Of a DNA stretch of 64,000 bases, positions 35,994 through 44,775 are shown piece after piece. A model generated the notes under the pieces. That model was not told the DNA's origin. It did not search any database and worked only from the letters and a program-made list of their open reading frames with translations. The translations under genes and the position numbers were made by a program. Numbering within the stretch: the stretch's first letter is position 1; the number at the start of each line of letters is the position of its first letter. Origin of the DNA: CBDBDZ01 sp965204215 (GTDB lineage: Bacteria; Pseudomonadota; Gammaproteobacteria; Pseudomonadales; GM7GCV1); contig CBDBDZ010000014.1 of NCBI GenBank assembly GCA_965204215.1, positions 992,001-1,056,000 of the forward strand, given 5' to 3'.

Positions 35994-36002
35994 GATAAGC
36001 TA

Positions 36003-36079
36003 TGGCGCACCCGGGAGGATTCGAACCTCCGACCCCCTAGTTCGTAGCCAGGTACTCTATCCAGCTGAGCTACGAGTGC
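36003..36079 (-). tRNA. tRNA-Arg (anticodon ACG)
   Basis: On the minus strand a complete 77-nt cloverleaf: acceptor GCACTCG/CGGGTGC, D-arm TAGCTCAGCTGGATAGAGTA, anticodon stem CCTGG/CTAGG with loop CTACGAA, T-arm GGAGGTTCGAATCCTCC, discriminator G and encoded CCA. The ACG anticodon, presumably modified to ICG, reads CGU/CGC/CGA. It is convergent with and 9 bases from the thiolase stop codon. Confidence 0.97.
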
Positions 36080-36148
36080 ATCTCGGAAAGGGCGCTACTA
36101 TAGTTTTAGCCACTGTCTTAGTCAAGCAAGATAATCATTTTTGCTTGA

Positions 36149-36216
36149 TTTAAAAAGCCCGCTATAGCCCTGCTATGTTTCCGCTTATTTTTTTGTGCGA
36201 ACTATTGTTTTACTAC
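36149..36216 (+). repeat. Family B interspersed repeat, internal fragment
   Basis: CTATAGCCCTGCTATGTTTCC and GCTTATTTTTTTGTGCGAACTA match the middle of the 178-bp B repeat; both ends are lost. Confidence 0.6.
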
Positions 36217-36266
36217 GAGGTTAATAAGTGCTAAGATGACTTTTTTTGTACACATTGAGTAATACT

Positions 36267-36917
36267 ATGAGTAATATTATGAAATTTTACGATTTTATTT
36301 CAGCGCCGAACCCGCGTCGAATACGAATTATGTTAGCTGAAAAGAATATTGAGGTGGAAATTATTCAGGTTGACCTTCGAACAGGTGAGCAATTTAGTGA
36401 GGATTATCGACGGATAAATCCTAATTGTACTGTTCCAGTATTGCAACTAGAAGAAGGTAGCTGTATTACTGAAAGTATAGCCATTGCCGATTATTTGGAA
36501 AATCGATTCCCTGAAAACCCTATGTTTGGCACCAATCCTCAACAACGAGCTGCCGTGTTAACCTGGAATGCTATTTCAGAGCAACGAGGCATTGCCAGTA
36601 TCGCTGATATTTTTCGAAACAGTGAGCTAGCATTCAAAGATAGAGCTATACCTGGAACGGTTAACATTCCACAAATGGATAGCTTAATTGAGCGCGGACA
36701 TTTAGTGCTTGAAGGCTATTTCAATAGTTTGGATAAGCGACTTGGTGAAAACGAGTATCTTGTTGGCGATGTGTTTAGCTATGCCGATATTACGGCATTT
36801 ATTGTATTGGAATTTATGTTGGTTGCCAGATTGGAACAGCCGACCGACTATGAAAATATTAAGCGTTGGTATGAGCAAATTAAGCAGCGTCCGAGCATTG
36901 AGAAATCGCTATTGTGA
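36267..36917 (+). CDS. Glutathione S-transferase family protein
   Basis: 216 residues from ATG 36267 (ATG 36279 is equally possible; a TTG at 36246 is less likely). Thioredoxin-like N-terminal domain FYDFISAPNPRRIRIMLAEKN with Ser/Asn at the active-site position, cis-Pro in CTVPVLQLEEG, ITESIAIADYLENRFP for the gamma-Glu contact, and helical C-terminal domain with VFSYADITAFIVLEF. Cytosolic; substrate unknown. It converges with the phosphatase gene, overlapping it by 9 bases at the 3' ends. Confidence 0.9.
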   Translation: MSNIMKFYDFISAPNPRRIRIMLAEKNIEVEIIQVDLRTGEQFSEDYRRINPNCTVPVLQLEEGSCITESIAIADYLENRFPENPMFGTNPQQRAAVLTWNAISEQRGIASIADIFRNSELAFKDRAIPGTVNIPQMDSLIERGHLVLEGYFNSLDKRLGENEYLVGDVFSYADITAFIVLEFMLVARLEQPTDYENIKRWYEQIKQRPSIEKSLL

Positions 36918-37706
36918 CGGCTCTAAAAATCTATTTCGAAATTGCTCAAGTTTAATGGAGCCTAGACCGTAGCAATCTTCCAGGTATTCCTCTGTACTGG
37001 AATAATGTTGGTCAATGGCATCAAAGGCAGCTTGTAGATAATCTTGTTGTACACCTAGCATTTTTAAAAAAGCATCAGGCTGGTATTGTCCCTCAGGGAT
37101 GTTGCCCGCCCAATTTTTTATAAAGTGATGAAGGCTTTCTTGTGGTTTGAAATAATTCAGGCTTAATAAGTAATCGTGATAAATAGTTTCTGAATCGACG
37201 TTCAAACACATTAAAATAAGAGCAGCAGCAAATCCTGTTCTATCTTTGCCAGCACTACAGTGAAACAATATTGAGTCAGTGTCTTTTAATTTAAAAATGG
37301 AGTCAAGAAATTGCTTATAGGTGGATTGGGTGTGAAGCGCCAGGTCGATATTAATATTGCGCATAATTTGTTGCGCGGCGTCTACGGTAAATTGATTGTT
37401 GTCAAGTAAGGATTTAAAAGTGTTGCGATGATCGCCTGAATCAATTGGCGATTCAATAATAGTAATTGACGTATTGGCAGGTAGCTTTGTTGTCTCTGCA
37501 TGGCGCTCTGGTGCGCGGCGAAAGTCCACAATGGTAGCAATGTTTAATTTTTGTATTTGAGCCCAATCTTGTTGCGTTAAGTAACTTAAAACGCCAGAAC
37601 GAAAGAATTTGCCATAAGCAATATGGCGCCCACATTTTGTAGGGTAGCCACCCAATTCACGGAAATTGGGTGTGCCCTGTAGTGGAATGTGATTGTGTTT
37701 TAACAT
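36909..37706 (-). CDS. Tyrosine/lipid-type phosphatase (Y_phosphatase3 family)
   Basis: 265 residues. NFRELGGYPTKCGRHIAYGKFFRSGVL at the N-terminus and the P-loop HCSAGKDRTG (C-x3-KDR, about residue 152) define the atypical dual-specificity/phosphoinositide phosphatase family also found in MptpB-like proteins. VDFRRAPERHAE supplies the conserved Asp-Arg segment. No signal peptide. The biological substrate is unknown. ATG 37706 follows AAACCCAGATTAAC, a family B end motif. Confidence 0.88.
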   Translation of the reverse strand: MLKHNHIPLQGTPNFRELGGYPTKCGRHIAYGKFFRSGVLSYLTQQDWAQIQKLNIATIVDFRRAPERHAETTKLPANTSITIIESPIDSGDHRNTFKSLLDNNQFTVDAAQQIMRNINIDLALHTQSTYKQFLDSIFKLKDTDSILFHCSAGKDRTGFAAALILMCLNVDSETIYHDYLLSLNYFKPQESLHHFIKNWAGNIPEGQYQPDAFLKMLGVQQDYLQAAFDAIDQHYSSTEEYLEDCYGLGSIKLEQFRNRFLEPSQ

Positions 37707-37797
37707 GTTAATCTGGGTTTAACTTGAGTAGTACAAAGCTCCCTTACAGAAAGAAAGGTATGCACTACCCTGATATGGCTGTTCTGTAGTGTCAGCG

Positions 37798-37922
37798 TTA
37801 TAACGAGGCGATATCGTCTGTAGCAGGTAAAATTTTTGGAGTGATAAACACCAGTACTTCCTGTTTTTGTCATTGACTACAGATACGGTCGTATCGAGGT
37901 TCGTGGCATTGATATTCGGTCT
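37798..37922 (-). pseudogene. Remnant of a secretin (PilQ-like) gene, 3' end with internal deletion
   Basis: On the minus strand, TNLDTTVSV (as in the intact PilQ, ITNLDTTVSVGNG) is followed, after a deletion of about 55 codons and a frame change, by KQEVLVFITPKILPATDD and a stop at 37798. The intact PilQ ends KQEVLVFITPTILPSNNVARITY. Differences fall partly at third codon positions, so this is the end of a diverged paralogue rather than a fresh copy. It lies just left of the RHS island, in the same orientation as pilQ on its right. Confidence 0.7.
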
Positions 37923-37930
37923 GTGACAAG

Positions 37931-38347
37931 TTGCCATCGGTTGGTCTTAGAGCAAAAAAGCCATTATATAACGAACCTAAGTGTTTGAGTAAAATAGGGT
38001 TTCATCTTAAAAAAGAAAAATTAAAAAGAGAATTATCAAGCTCACAGCTTTCTAAATTTTTTGGTGTACATGTAACTGCCCTTGAGCAGTGGAAAAAAGG
38101 CACAGCCCAACCCATCCCAAAGCACTATTCCAAAATCATTGAGTTTTTAGGCTATTGTCCGCTTATAGAGCGAGCAGATACATTTCCTAAACTCCTCAAA
38201 TTAACCAGAATACACAAGGGTTATTCTTGGGAGGTTATGGCAGAACACTTGGGAGTAGACAGAAGTGGTCATGCAGAGTGGAAATTTGGGAGTAGAATGT
38301 CATTGACAGACTATATTCAAAAAGTAAATGATTTTATTTATGACTAG
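37931..38347 (+). CDS. Helix-turn-helix (XRE-like) protein with two HTH motifs
   Basis: 138 residues or fewer; the start is unclear (TTG 37931, or TTG 37985 which fits the family's usual N-terminus better). First HTH: LSSSQLSKFFGVHVTALEQWKKG. The sequence KIIEFLGYCPL is a linker typical of this regulator family. Second HTH: YSWEVMAEHLGVDRSGHAEWKFG. Cytoplasmic DNA-binding protein. It sits 68 bases upstream of the RHS shell gene on the same strand and could regulate it, but similar proteins also accompany mobile elements. Confidence 0.6.
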   Translation: MPSVGLRAKKPLYNEPKCLSKIGFHLKKEKLKRELSSSQLSKFFGVHVTALEQWKKGTAQPIPKHYSKIIEFLGYCPLIERADTFPKLLKLTRIHKGYSWEVMAEHLGVDRSGHAEWKFGSRMSLTDYIQKVNDFIYD

Positions 38348-38415
38348 ATTTCAGAATTTTTTGTAAATAAAAAATTTTAGTGTAGACTGTGTTTATTACA
38401 ATTTGAGTTGGAAAA

Positions 38416-41400
38416 ATGATAAATAAATGTTTTTATAAGCGGGTTTTAATAACTGTTTTTATTAAAAGTGTGTTTAGTAAATTGGGATTGATAGTTATTT
38501 TTTTTCTATTTGGACTCCAAGGGTCTTATGCCCAAAAATTAGGGGCAGCATCAAAAGATGCTAAAACCCAAGATAATCCTGCAAGTATTCAGACAGCTAT
38601 ACAGCTAGCACAAGGTGAAACTATAGATTTTCGTACAGGGAGGATATCATGGGTCATTACACTCGCTAATATAGTAGGTTCTAATGGATTAGATATTCCT
38701 ATTTCATTAGAGTACAATATGTATGATAATACATACCCTCTTGATGAAATTAGTGATCCAGAAAAGCATACAAATTATCTGTCCACCAGGCAATCTATGG
38801 CAGGGACATGGGATATTTTAATTCCTACGGTACAATTTTCTACCACTCAGGATATTTTTGGAGATAGCACTGAATATGATTTCTCTAACCCAGATCCAAA
38901 CAATCTTAGCAGAGCTTGTCAATATCCATGGACATTTTCTGGAACGTACCCCAACCTCAGCATTGCTACTGGAGCAATTTTTAAAGATGAAGTAGCTGCT
39001 AAGCGAACTTTTTTAACTCCAATAGTTAAGTATGCAGAGAATTATGATTATATAACTGATGATAATTGGGTTGTTAAATGTAAATCTGTTTTTGGGTTTG
39101 ATTTAAATGATACTCAAGGAAATAAGTATACTTTAGATAAAAGAAGTATCTTTGGTGGGCTTTTAAGTTATATTCCAATATATAATAGTATAGGTATCCC
39201 AGTTGGAGGTAATTATCGTACGACTCCGAGAGTTAATAAGGTACATATTTCAGAAAAATCAGATAATTACGGAAATAAGTTGACGTATCATTACGATCTT
39301 CATGAATATGCGTACGATTTTTTTCCTACCTTCAGCATCCAACAACAAATGCTTTCTTCAATTTCTGCCTCGGATGGTAGGAAGATTAATTTTTCATATA
39401 TTAAACACGAGGATAGCAATCGTAAATTATTAAAAACTATAAATTACGGATCGAAAACGTGGACACTAAATTATAATGAAGTGAAATTGGTAGAGATTGT
39501 TAGACCTGATAATAAGAAATACACTTTTGGATATGATTCGTTAAGCAGGTTGAGTAGTGTAAGTCTACCAGAGGGGGCAAATCTTAAATATACCTTTAAT
39601 GATAACATAGCTTCTAGGTTTTTTAATCCCAGATCTATTTCATCATCAATAGGTGATATTGAAGCAAATGCTCTTTTAAATCGAACTGAAATATTGAATG
39701 ATGAAAGTTCAACTTATACTTTCGCATACACTAAAGCTGACAATATCAATTCCACTGTTGTACATTTTCCTGATGGTGAAACCAAAGAGAGTTTTCAATA
39801 TAAGCATGATGGTGACCACCATGGCTATATCATTAAACATGATATTAAAAGAAATAATGCCTTATTAAGGCAAACTGAATATGTTTGGGAAATATTTGAA
39901 AAGATTGGAGATGCAGTGCTTTTTCCTTTTAGATACGGTGTTGGCGGTTTAAATCATTATGTTGAAGATACAATGGAAAAACCTAAAGTCCTCAAGGAAA
40001 AAATTATTACTATAGCGAATGATCGTAATTATATTACCAGGTGGAAAAACTTTAATGCTCAACGATTGCCGCGACAAATCGAAGAGATAGGGACATCAAC
40101 AAGAATTACAAATATCTCTTATTACAATAGTATGTCAGATGGAAATTGGATAGTTGGGCTACCTCAGACTATATCTGTTGTACATGGAGGTACAGTTACA
40201 TATGCTTACAATGACAAAGGTAAAATGACTTCTAAAAATGAATATGGAATAGTTGAAGATTATACATACCACACTAATGGTGATTTGCATAAAAGGCAGT
40301 GGAAACAAAAACAAGGTCACAATATACCGACACTTGAAATTGTTTATACTGATTATTTCAGGGGAATACCTCAAAAAGAAACTTACCCTGAAGGTATTAT
40401 TATCAATAGGGAGATTGATACTTATGGAAGAAGCACTTGGGAAGAAGATGGCAATGGTAATAGAACACAATATAAGTATGACAACTTGGATAGAGTAATT
40501 AAAATTACTCCACCAACTGGGTTTGCTACGAATATTACTTGGGGAAAAAACCCAACAACAAAAGTAAGTACTAGAGGTGATGATTCAAAACAATCAGAAG
40601 AAATAATAACCTATGATGGTTTTTTAAGAGAGATATCGAAAGTTATCCATAACAAAGTTGATAGTGCAATCATTAACAGTATTTATTCTCATACTCAATA
40701 TGATAATTTAGGTCGGGTAATTTTTGAAAGCCATCCTTCATTTTCAATGACAGATCAAGTAGGTATTAGCCATCAGTATGACTCTCTAAGCCGTTTAATA
40801 CAAAGTACTAATACTGCAGATGATTCGGTAGTCACTTATAAATATAATGGTGATATATCAGAAAATGTTAAAAATAGCTATGAAATAACAGATGAACGCG
40901 GTTATAAGCGACAATATAATTTTCGTTCATTCGGTGACCCTGATGATAAAGCATTAATTGCGTCGAAAATAGCTTTAGATAGTCCACATGCCAGTCCTGT
41001 TAAAAGTATATTAACGACCATAGAGCGCAATTTATTAGGAAATATTACTAAAGTTATTCAAGGTGGTTTTAGTCGAACTTTCACCTATGAATCGAATAGA
41101 CCGCAACTACTGAGTTCTATTATTCATCCAGAAACAGGCACAACTAATTATGGATACGATTTAATTGGCAATCGGATTAGTGAAAACTTAAACGGTGCAA
41201 ATACCATTAATTATATTTATGATGCTAACAACCGTTTAATTAAAACTGACTATACAGATGGTACTTCCGATGTTCATTATAGTTATGATGATAGTGACAA
41301 CGTAGTCTCCATAACCAATACTTTTACCAATTGGACTTATCAATACAACACCAATAATTTACCTATTGAAGAAACATTAGCTATTGATGGAAAAATTTTT

Positions 41401-42591
41401 AGTTTGAATTATGATTATGATGCATTTGGTTACCTTTCTCAAATAATATATCCATCTAATACCACACTTACAATTAATAATAATGCGCTTGGTTTGGCTA
41501 AGTCAATTGGTTCTTATGTTACTGGTATTAATTACCATCCCAATAACAATCCTAAACAGTTAACCTATGGTAATGGTACAGTATTTAATTTATCTCAAAA
41601 TAATAGGCAATTGGTTAGCGAGTTAGAGCTTTTAAGTATTAATCAACCCATTATAGACAGAAATTATGGATATGATTTAAGTGGTAATGTTGATAGCATT
41701 GTTGATGTGCTTGATAGTGAAAATACTATAACTATGCAATACGATGGGGCTAATCGTTTAATTGAAGCGTTAAGCTCAGGATGGGGAGGCAGGCAAGTCT
41801 ATGATTATGATGCAATGGGAAATATAACAGCTAAAACAACATCTAATTCAGTTGAAATTGCTTACAGTTATAATTCTAAAAATCAATTAACAGCAGTAGG
41901 CAATAATAGGTTTACTTACGATGCATTTGGCAATGTTATCAGTAAGGCTAGTAATTTTTATGGAGATTATTTTGATTACAATCGAGCCTCTCAACTGATT
42001 TCTGTAACAAATAGAAATATTGATTTTATATATGATGGCAATGGTCATAGAGCTATTGTTGATAGAGGGGTCACTGGTGGTAAGTCTTATAGTATTTATA
42101 ATAAAGAAGGCTTCTTAATGTATCAAGAGGACCAGAACTCACAAGGTACGGATCATATTTATTTGAACCGACAACTAATTGCTACTAAAAAGCACTGTGG
42201 TTCTATAGATTCAGATAGTGATAACATACCAGATTGTAAAGAAAAAGAATTTGGATTAAACCCAAACAATGCTGAAGATGCCAATGCAGATTTTGATAAT
42301 GATGGACTGACTAATTTAATGGAATACCAGAGAGGAACAAACCCTAGACAAGCAGATACAGATTCAGACGGTATTCTTGATCGTTACGAAATTGAAAATG
42401 GTTTAAATCCACTGAACAATGATGCCGATGGAGATTTAGATAATGATGGTATAACGAATATTAATGAATTTATTTTAGGGACAAAGGCTGATGATAACGA
42501 TACAGATAATGATGGCATAATAGATGGAAATGACAATAATCCTTTATTTAATCCTGCGGTATTTATCGCAATTTTGTCAATTTTATTTTAG
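38416..42591 (+). CDS. Secreted RHS/YD-repeat shell protein with C-terminal calcium-binding-type repeats
   Basis: 1391 residues. An N-terminal signal peptide (hydrophobic LGLIVIFFLFGLQGSYA, cleavage before QKLG) leads to an N-terminal beta region (to ~330), then about 900 residues of YD repeats (for example YKYDNLDRVIKITPP, YDNLGRVIFESHP, YDLIGNRISENLNG, YDAMGNITAKT), which in the family wrap into a hollow cage around a toxin. The RHS core appears to stop at DHIYLNRQLIATKKHCG. Thereafter come four Asp-rich repeats (DSDSDNIPD, DFDNDGLTNLMEYQRGTNP, DTDSDGILDRYEIENGLNP, DTDNDGIIDGNDNNP) of thrombospondin type 3/EF-like Ca2+-binding form. The canonical terminal core and toxin are not here but in the next gene. 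GTTGGAAAA precedes ATG 38416. Confidence 0.85.
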   Translation: MINKCFYKRVLITVFIKSVFSKLGLIVIFFLFGLQGSYAQKLGAASKDAKTQDNPASIQTAIQLAQGETIDFRTGRISWVITLANIVGSNGLDIPISLEYNMYDNTYPLDEISDPEKHTNYLSTRQSMAGTWDILIPTVQFSTTQDIFGDSTEYDFSNPDPNNLSRACQYPWTFSGTYPNLSIATGAIFKDEVAAKRTFLTPIVKYAENYDYITDDNWVVKCKSVFGFDLNDTQGNKYTLDKRSIFGGLLSYIPIYNSIGIPVGGNYRTTPRVNKVHISEKSDNYGNKLTYHYDLHEYAYDFFPTFSIQQQMLSSISASDGRKINFSYIKHEDSNRKLLKTINYGSKTWTLNYNEVKLVEIVRPDNKKYTFGYDSLSRLSSVSLPEGANLKYTFNDNIASRFFNPRSISSSIGDIEANALLNRTEILNDESSTYTFAYTKADNINSTVVHFPDGETKESFQYKHDGDHHGYIIKHDIKRNNALLRQTEYVWEIFEKIGDAVLFPFRYGVGGLNHYVEDTMEKPKVLKEKIITIANDRNYITRWKNFNAQRLPRQIEEIGTSTRITNISYYNSMSDGNWIVGLPQTISVVHGGTVTYAYNDKGKMTSKNEYGIVEDYTYHTNGDLHKRQWKQKQGHNIPTLEIVYTDYFRGIPQKETYPEGIIINREIDTYGRSTWEEDGNGNRTQYKYDNLDRVIKITPPTGFATNITWGKNPTTKVSTRGDDSKQSEEIITYDGFLREISKVIHNKVDSAIINSIYSHTQYDNLGRVIFESHPSFSMTDQVGISHQYDSLSRLIQSTNTADDSVVTYKYNGDISENVKNSYEITDERGYKRQYNFRSFGDPDDKALIASKIALDSPHASPVKSILTTIERNLLGNITKVIQGGFSRTFTYESNRPQLLSSIIHPETGTTNYGYDLIGNRISENLNGANTINYIYDANNRLIKTDYTDGTSDVHYSYDDSDNVVSITNTFTNWTYQYNTNNLPIEETLAIDGKIFSLNYDYDAFGYLSQIIYPSNTTLTINNNALGLAKSIGSYVTGINYHPNNNPKQLTYGNGTVFNLSQNNRQLVSELELLSINQPIIDRNYGYDLSGNVDSIVDVLDSENTITMQYDGANRLIEALSSGWGGRQVYDYDAMGNITAKTTSNSVEIAYSYNSKNQLTAVGNNRFTYDAFGNVISKASNFYGDYFDYNRASQLISVTNRNIDFIYDGNGHRAIVDRGVTGGKSYSIYNKEGFLMYQEDQNSQGTDHIYLNRQLIATKKHCGSIDSDSDNIPDCKEKEFGLNPNNAEDANADFDNDGLTNLMEYQRGTNPRQADTDSDGILDRYEIENGLNPLNNDADGDLDNDGITNINEFILGTKADDNDTDNDGIIDGNDNNPLFNPAVFIAILSILF

Positions 42592-42600
42592 AGGAGAGTA

Positions 42601-43547
42601 GTGATGAAAATACTGAATCGCCTGGGAACTTTTATACTTTTAAGTTGTTTTGCTATTTCTACATTAGCTGACAGTGTTGTCACTTATTACCATACAGATC
42701 CATTAGGCTCGCCCATAGCAACCACTAATCAATTTGGTGAAATTAAATGGACTGAGCGTTATGAACCTTTTGGCGAGAGAATAGACAACCCATCTGCATC
42801 GGTGATGATAACGTTTGGTTTACAGGCAAAGAGCAAGACAAGGAAACTGGTTTAGTTTATATGAATGCCCGTTACTATGATCCACAAGTTGGTCGCTTTA
42901 TGGCAATGGATCCTGTTGGTTTTGTAGAAAGTAATGTTCACAGTTTTAACCGATACACTTATGCTAATAATAATCCGTATAAATACGTAGACCCTAATGG
43001 AGAATATGCTGATATAGCTATTGAGGTTGTTAGTATCGTTGTAGGATTGGCAAGTTTCAATGATAATTTTGCGCAAGGAAATTACTTATCAGCAGCAGTT
43101 GATGTGATAGGACTTGGAATTGATGGAGCTGCAATATTAATACCAGGAATACCAGGTGCTGCTGGACTAGGCCTCAAAACTTTAAGAGAGGGGGGAGAAG
43201 TTTTAGTTGACCCTAGTACTATTCGTTTTACACAAAATAGTGTTGGTAAGAATGTTAATGGGCGTACATCTTTTTCTGATGGCACGCCACTTCAAAATAC
43301 GATTGATGCATTAAAATCTGGTGGTTTAAAGCCAGAGCAAATTGATCCCATTAGAATTTTTGAAAAAGATGGCAAAATATTTACTTTAGATAATAGACGT
43401 TTATTTGCGGCCCGTCAAGCGGGTACGAAAGTTAATACTAGGCGTGCAACGCAGGAGGAGATTACAAAAGATTTGAACAGAAAGCGGTCTAAATTTACCA
43501 CAAAATCTGATGGACTTATTGTAAGTGTAAATGGAGTATTAGAATGA
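42601..43547 (+). pseudogene. RHS terminal-core protein with ParB/Srx-like toxin domain, split by a frameshift
   Basis: Two frames together make one product: 42601-42855 (signal peptide to TLA/DSVV, then YYHTDPLGSPIATTNQFGE and YEPFGER) and 42861-43547 (MNARYYDPQVGRFMAMDPVG, NRYTYANNNPYKYVDPNG). Reading frame -1 after about 42802 gives DDNVWFTGKEQDKETGLVYMNARYYDP, which joins them perfectly. The junction is therefore a 1-base loss (or 2-base gain) or a sequencing error. The C-terminal toxin part, DPSTIRFTQNSVGK to KFTTKSDGLIVSV, resembles the ParB/Srx-fold toxin tips of RHS proteins, with PEQIDPIRIFEKDGKIFTLDNRRLFAARQAG. A strong AGAGGAGAGTAGTG site precedes ATG 42601. It overlaps its immunity gene by 4 bases. 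Confidence 0.8.
43251..43453 (+). repeat. Toxin-domain direct repeat, copy 1 (203 bp)
   Basis: Begins AATGTTAATGGGCGTACATC and ends GGCGTGCAACGCA. It differs from copies 2 and 3 at only about three positions. It encodes NGRTSFSDGTPL through RRAT of the toxin domain. Confidence 0.92.
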
Positions 43548-43813
43548 TGGATTCCTCATTAGAATTATATGAAATAGCGGATAAAGTTAAAACTAAAGAT
43601 GATTTGGTCATTTTCCTAACTGCCCTAGCAGACGATTTGAAAAAAAATAAAGATGAGTGGGAAAACCAATCTTTATATCAATATATTGAAGCCATATCCT
43701 CATGGCTTGAATCTATGGAAATAGTATATGAAAATGCTGATTTAGAATTTCCTGATAACCCTTCCTGGAGTACTATCGCTGATATATTTTATGTGGGGAA
43801 GATTTATGAATGA
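43544..43813 (+). CDS. Immunity protein 1 of the RHS toxin array
   Basis: Acidic 89-residue protein, ATGATG start overlapping the toxin stop. The conserved frame of this small family is DLVIFLTALADDLKKN..DEWEN..L..YIEAISSWLESM and, at the end, PSWSTIADIFYVGKIYE. Position immediately behind the toxin tip, acidic nature and matching copies behind the two orphan toxins support immunity. It may belong to the DUF7660-type family, which could not be checked. Confidence 0.78.
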   Translation: MMDSSLELYEIADKVKTKDDLVIFLTALADDLKKNKDEWENQSLYQYIEAISSWLESMEIVYENADLEFPDNPSWSTIADIFYVGKIYE

Positions 43814-43849
43814 TAATTTGATAATCGTCACGGTGAAAGAAACAGGAGA

Positions 43850-44167
43850 ATGGTTTACTGTATGCTAAATGTTATTGGGCGTACATCTTTTTCTGATGGC
43901 ACGCCACTTCAAAATACGATTGATGCATTAAAATCTGGTGGTTTAAAGCCAGAGCAAATTGATCCCATTAGAATTTTTGAAAAAGATGGCAAAATATTTA
44001 CTTTAGATAATAGACGTTTATTTGCGGCCCATCAAGCGGGTACGAAAGTTAGTACTAGGCGTGCAACGCAGAAGGAGATTGCTAAAGAAATAGGAAATGC
44101 TAAAAAAAATAAGTTGACCACAAAATCAGACGGACTTTTTGTAAGTGTAAAAGGAGTTTTAGAATGA
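43850..44167 (+). CDS. Orphan RHS toxin tip 2
   Basis: 105-residue displaced toxin module without the RHS core. Residues from about 9 on repeat the chromosomal toxin's NGRTSFSDG..RRATQ block almost exactly, then diverge (KEIAKEIGNAKKNKL instead of EEITKDLNRKRSK) and rejoin at TTKSDGLFVSVKGVLE. Independent translation is doubtful: AGGAG lies only one base before ATG 43850 and 13 before ATG 43862. No signal peptide. It overlaps its immunity gene by 4 bases. It is more likely a recombination reserve for the tip of the main gene than a free toxin. Confidence 0.7.
   Translation: MVYCMLNVIGRTSFSDGTPLQNTIDALKSGGLKPEQIDPIRIFEKDGKIFTLDNRRLFAAHQAGTKVSTRRATQKEIAKEIGNAKKNKLTTKSDGLFVSVKGVLE
43868..44070 (+). 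repeat. Toxin-domain direct repeat, copy 2 (203 bp)
   Basis: Same 203-bp block as 43251-43453 and 44488-44690. Substitutions relative to copy 1 include CGT to CAT (Arg to His) and AAT to AGT. Confidence 0.92.
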
Positions 44168-44433
44168 TTGATGATCGTTTAGAGTTGCATGAATATGCAG
44201 ACAATGTTAGAACAAGAGAAGATTTAGTTGTTTTTATGAGAATGCTAGTCAAAGACTTAGACATAAATAGTGATGAATGGGAAAATTCGAATTTACTATG
44301 TTATCTTCAAGCACTAGAATCTTATATTGAAGATATGGATGGAGCCTTTAGAAATGCAGGAGTAGAGTTTCCCGAGCAGCCCTCGTGGGATATGCTTGCA
44401 GGTATTTTGTATATGGGGAAGATTTATGAATGA
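44164..44433 (+). CDS. Immunity protein 2 of the RHS toxin array
   Basis: 89 residues, same family and length as immunity 1 but clearly diverged (MIDDRLELHEYADNVRTRED; SDEWENSNLLCYLQALESYIEDM; FPEQPSWDMLAGILYMGKIYE). Overlaps orphan toxin 2 by 4 bases (ATGA). Confidence 0.78.
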   Translation: MIDDRLELHEYADNVRTREDLVVFMRMLVKDLDINSDEWENSNLLCYLQALESYIEDMDGAFRNAGVEFPEQPSWDMLAGILYMGKIYE

Positions 44434-44469
44434 TAATTTGATAATCGTCACGGTGAAAGAAACAGGAGA

Positions 44470-44775
44470 ATGGTTTACTGTATGCTAAATGTTATTGGGC
44501 GTACATCTTTTTCTGATGGCACGCCACTTCAAAATACGATTGATGCATTAAAATCTGGTGGTTTAAAGCCAGAGCAAATTGATCCCATTAGAATTTTTGA
44601 AAAAGATGGCAAAATATTTACTTTAGATAATAGACGTTTATTTGCGGCCCATCAAGCGGGTACGAAAGTTAATACTAGGCGTGCAACGCAAAAAGAAATT
44701 TCTAGGGAATTTTCAAGAAAATTTACCACAAAATCTGATGGACTTATTGTAAGTGTAAATGGGAGGTTAGAATGA
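44470..44775 (+). CDS. Orphan RHS toxin tip 3
   Basis: 101 residues with the same start and 203-bp block as orphan 2, but a third tail (KEISREFSRKFTTKSDGLIVSVNGRLE). The DNA from 44415 through the block repeats 43796 onward virtually unchanged. The same caveat on translation signals applies. It overlaps immunity 3 by 4 bases. Confidence 0.7.
   Translation: MVYCMLNVIGRTSFSDGTPLQNTIDALKSGGLKPEQIDPIRIFEKDGKIFTLDNRRLFAAHQAGTKVNTRRATQKEISREFSRKFTTKSDGLIVSVNGRLE
44488..44690 (+). repeat. Toxin-domain direct repeat, copy 3 (203 bp)
   Basis: Third copy of the block, exactly 620 bases downstream of copy 2. It carries the His codon of copy 2 and the AAT of copy 1. Confidence 0.92.

Noticed and set aside
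37719..37937. 72-codon open frame as a real small gene
   Set aside because: Part of its translation (TNLDTTVSV) is a shred of secretin, and the KQEVLVFITP continuation is in another frame, so it is a pseudogene fragment.
42790..42870. Programmed -1 ribosomal frameshift in the RHS terminal-core gene
   Set aside because: No X-XXY-YYZ slippery heptamer or following hairpin was found near 42802; mutation or sequencing error is simpler.
43850..44775. Orphan toxin tips as independent secreted toxins
   Set aside because: No signal peptide or RHS core and poor translation signals; they fit a recombination reserve better.
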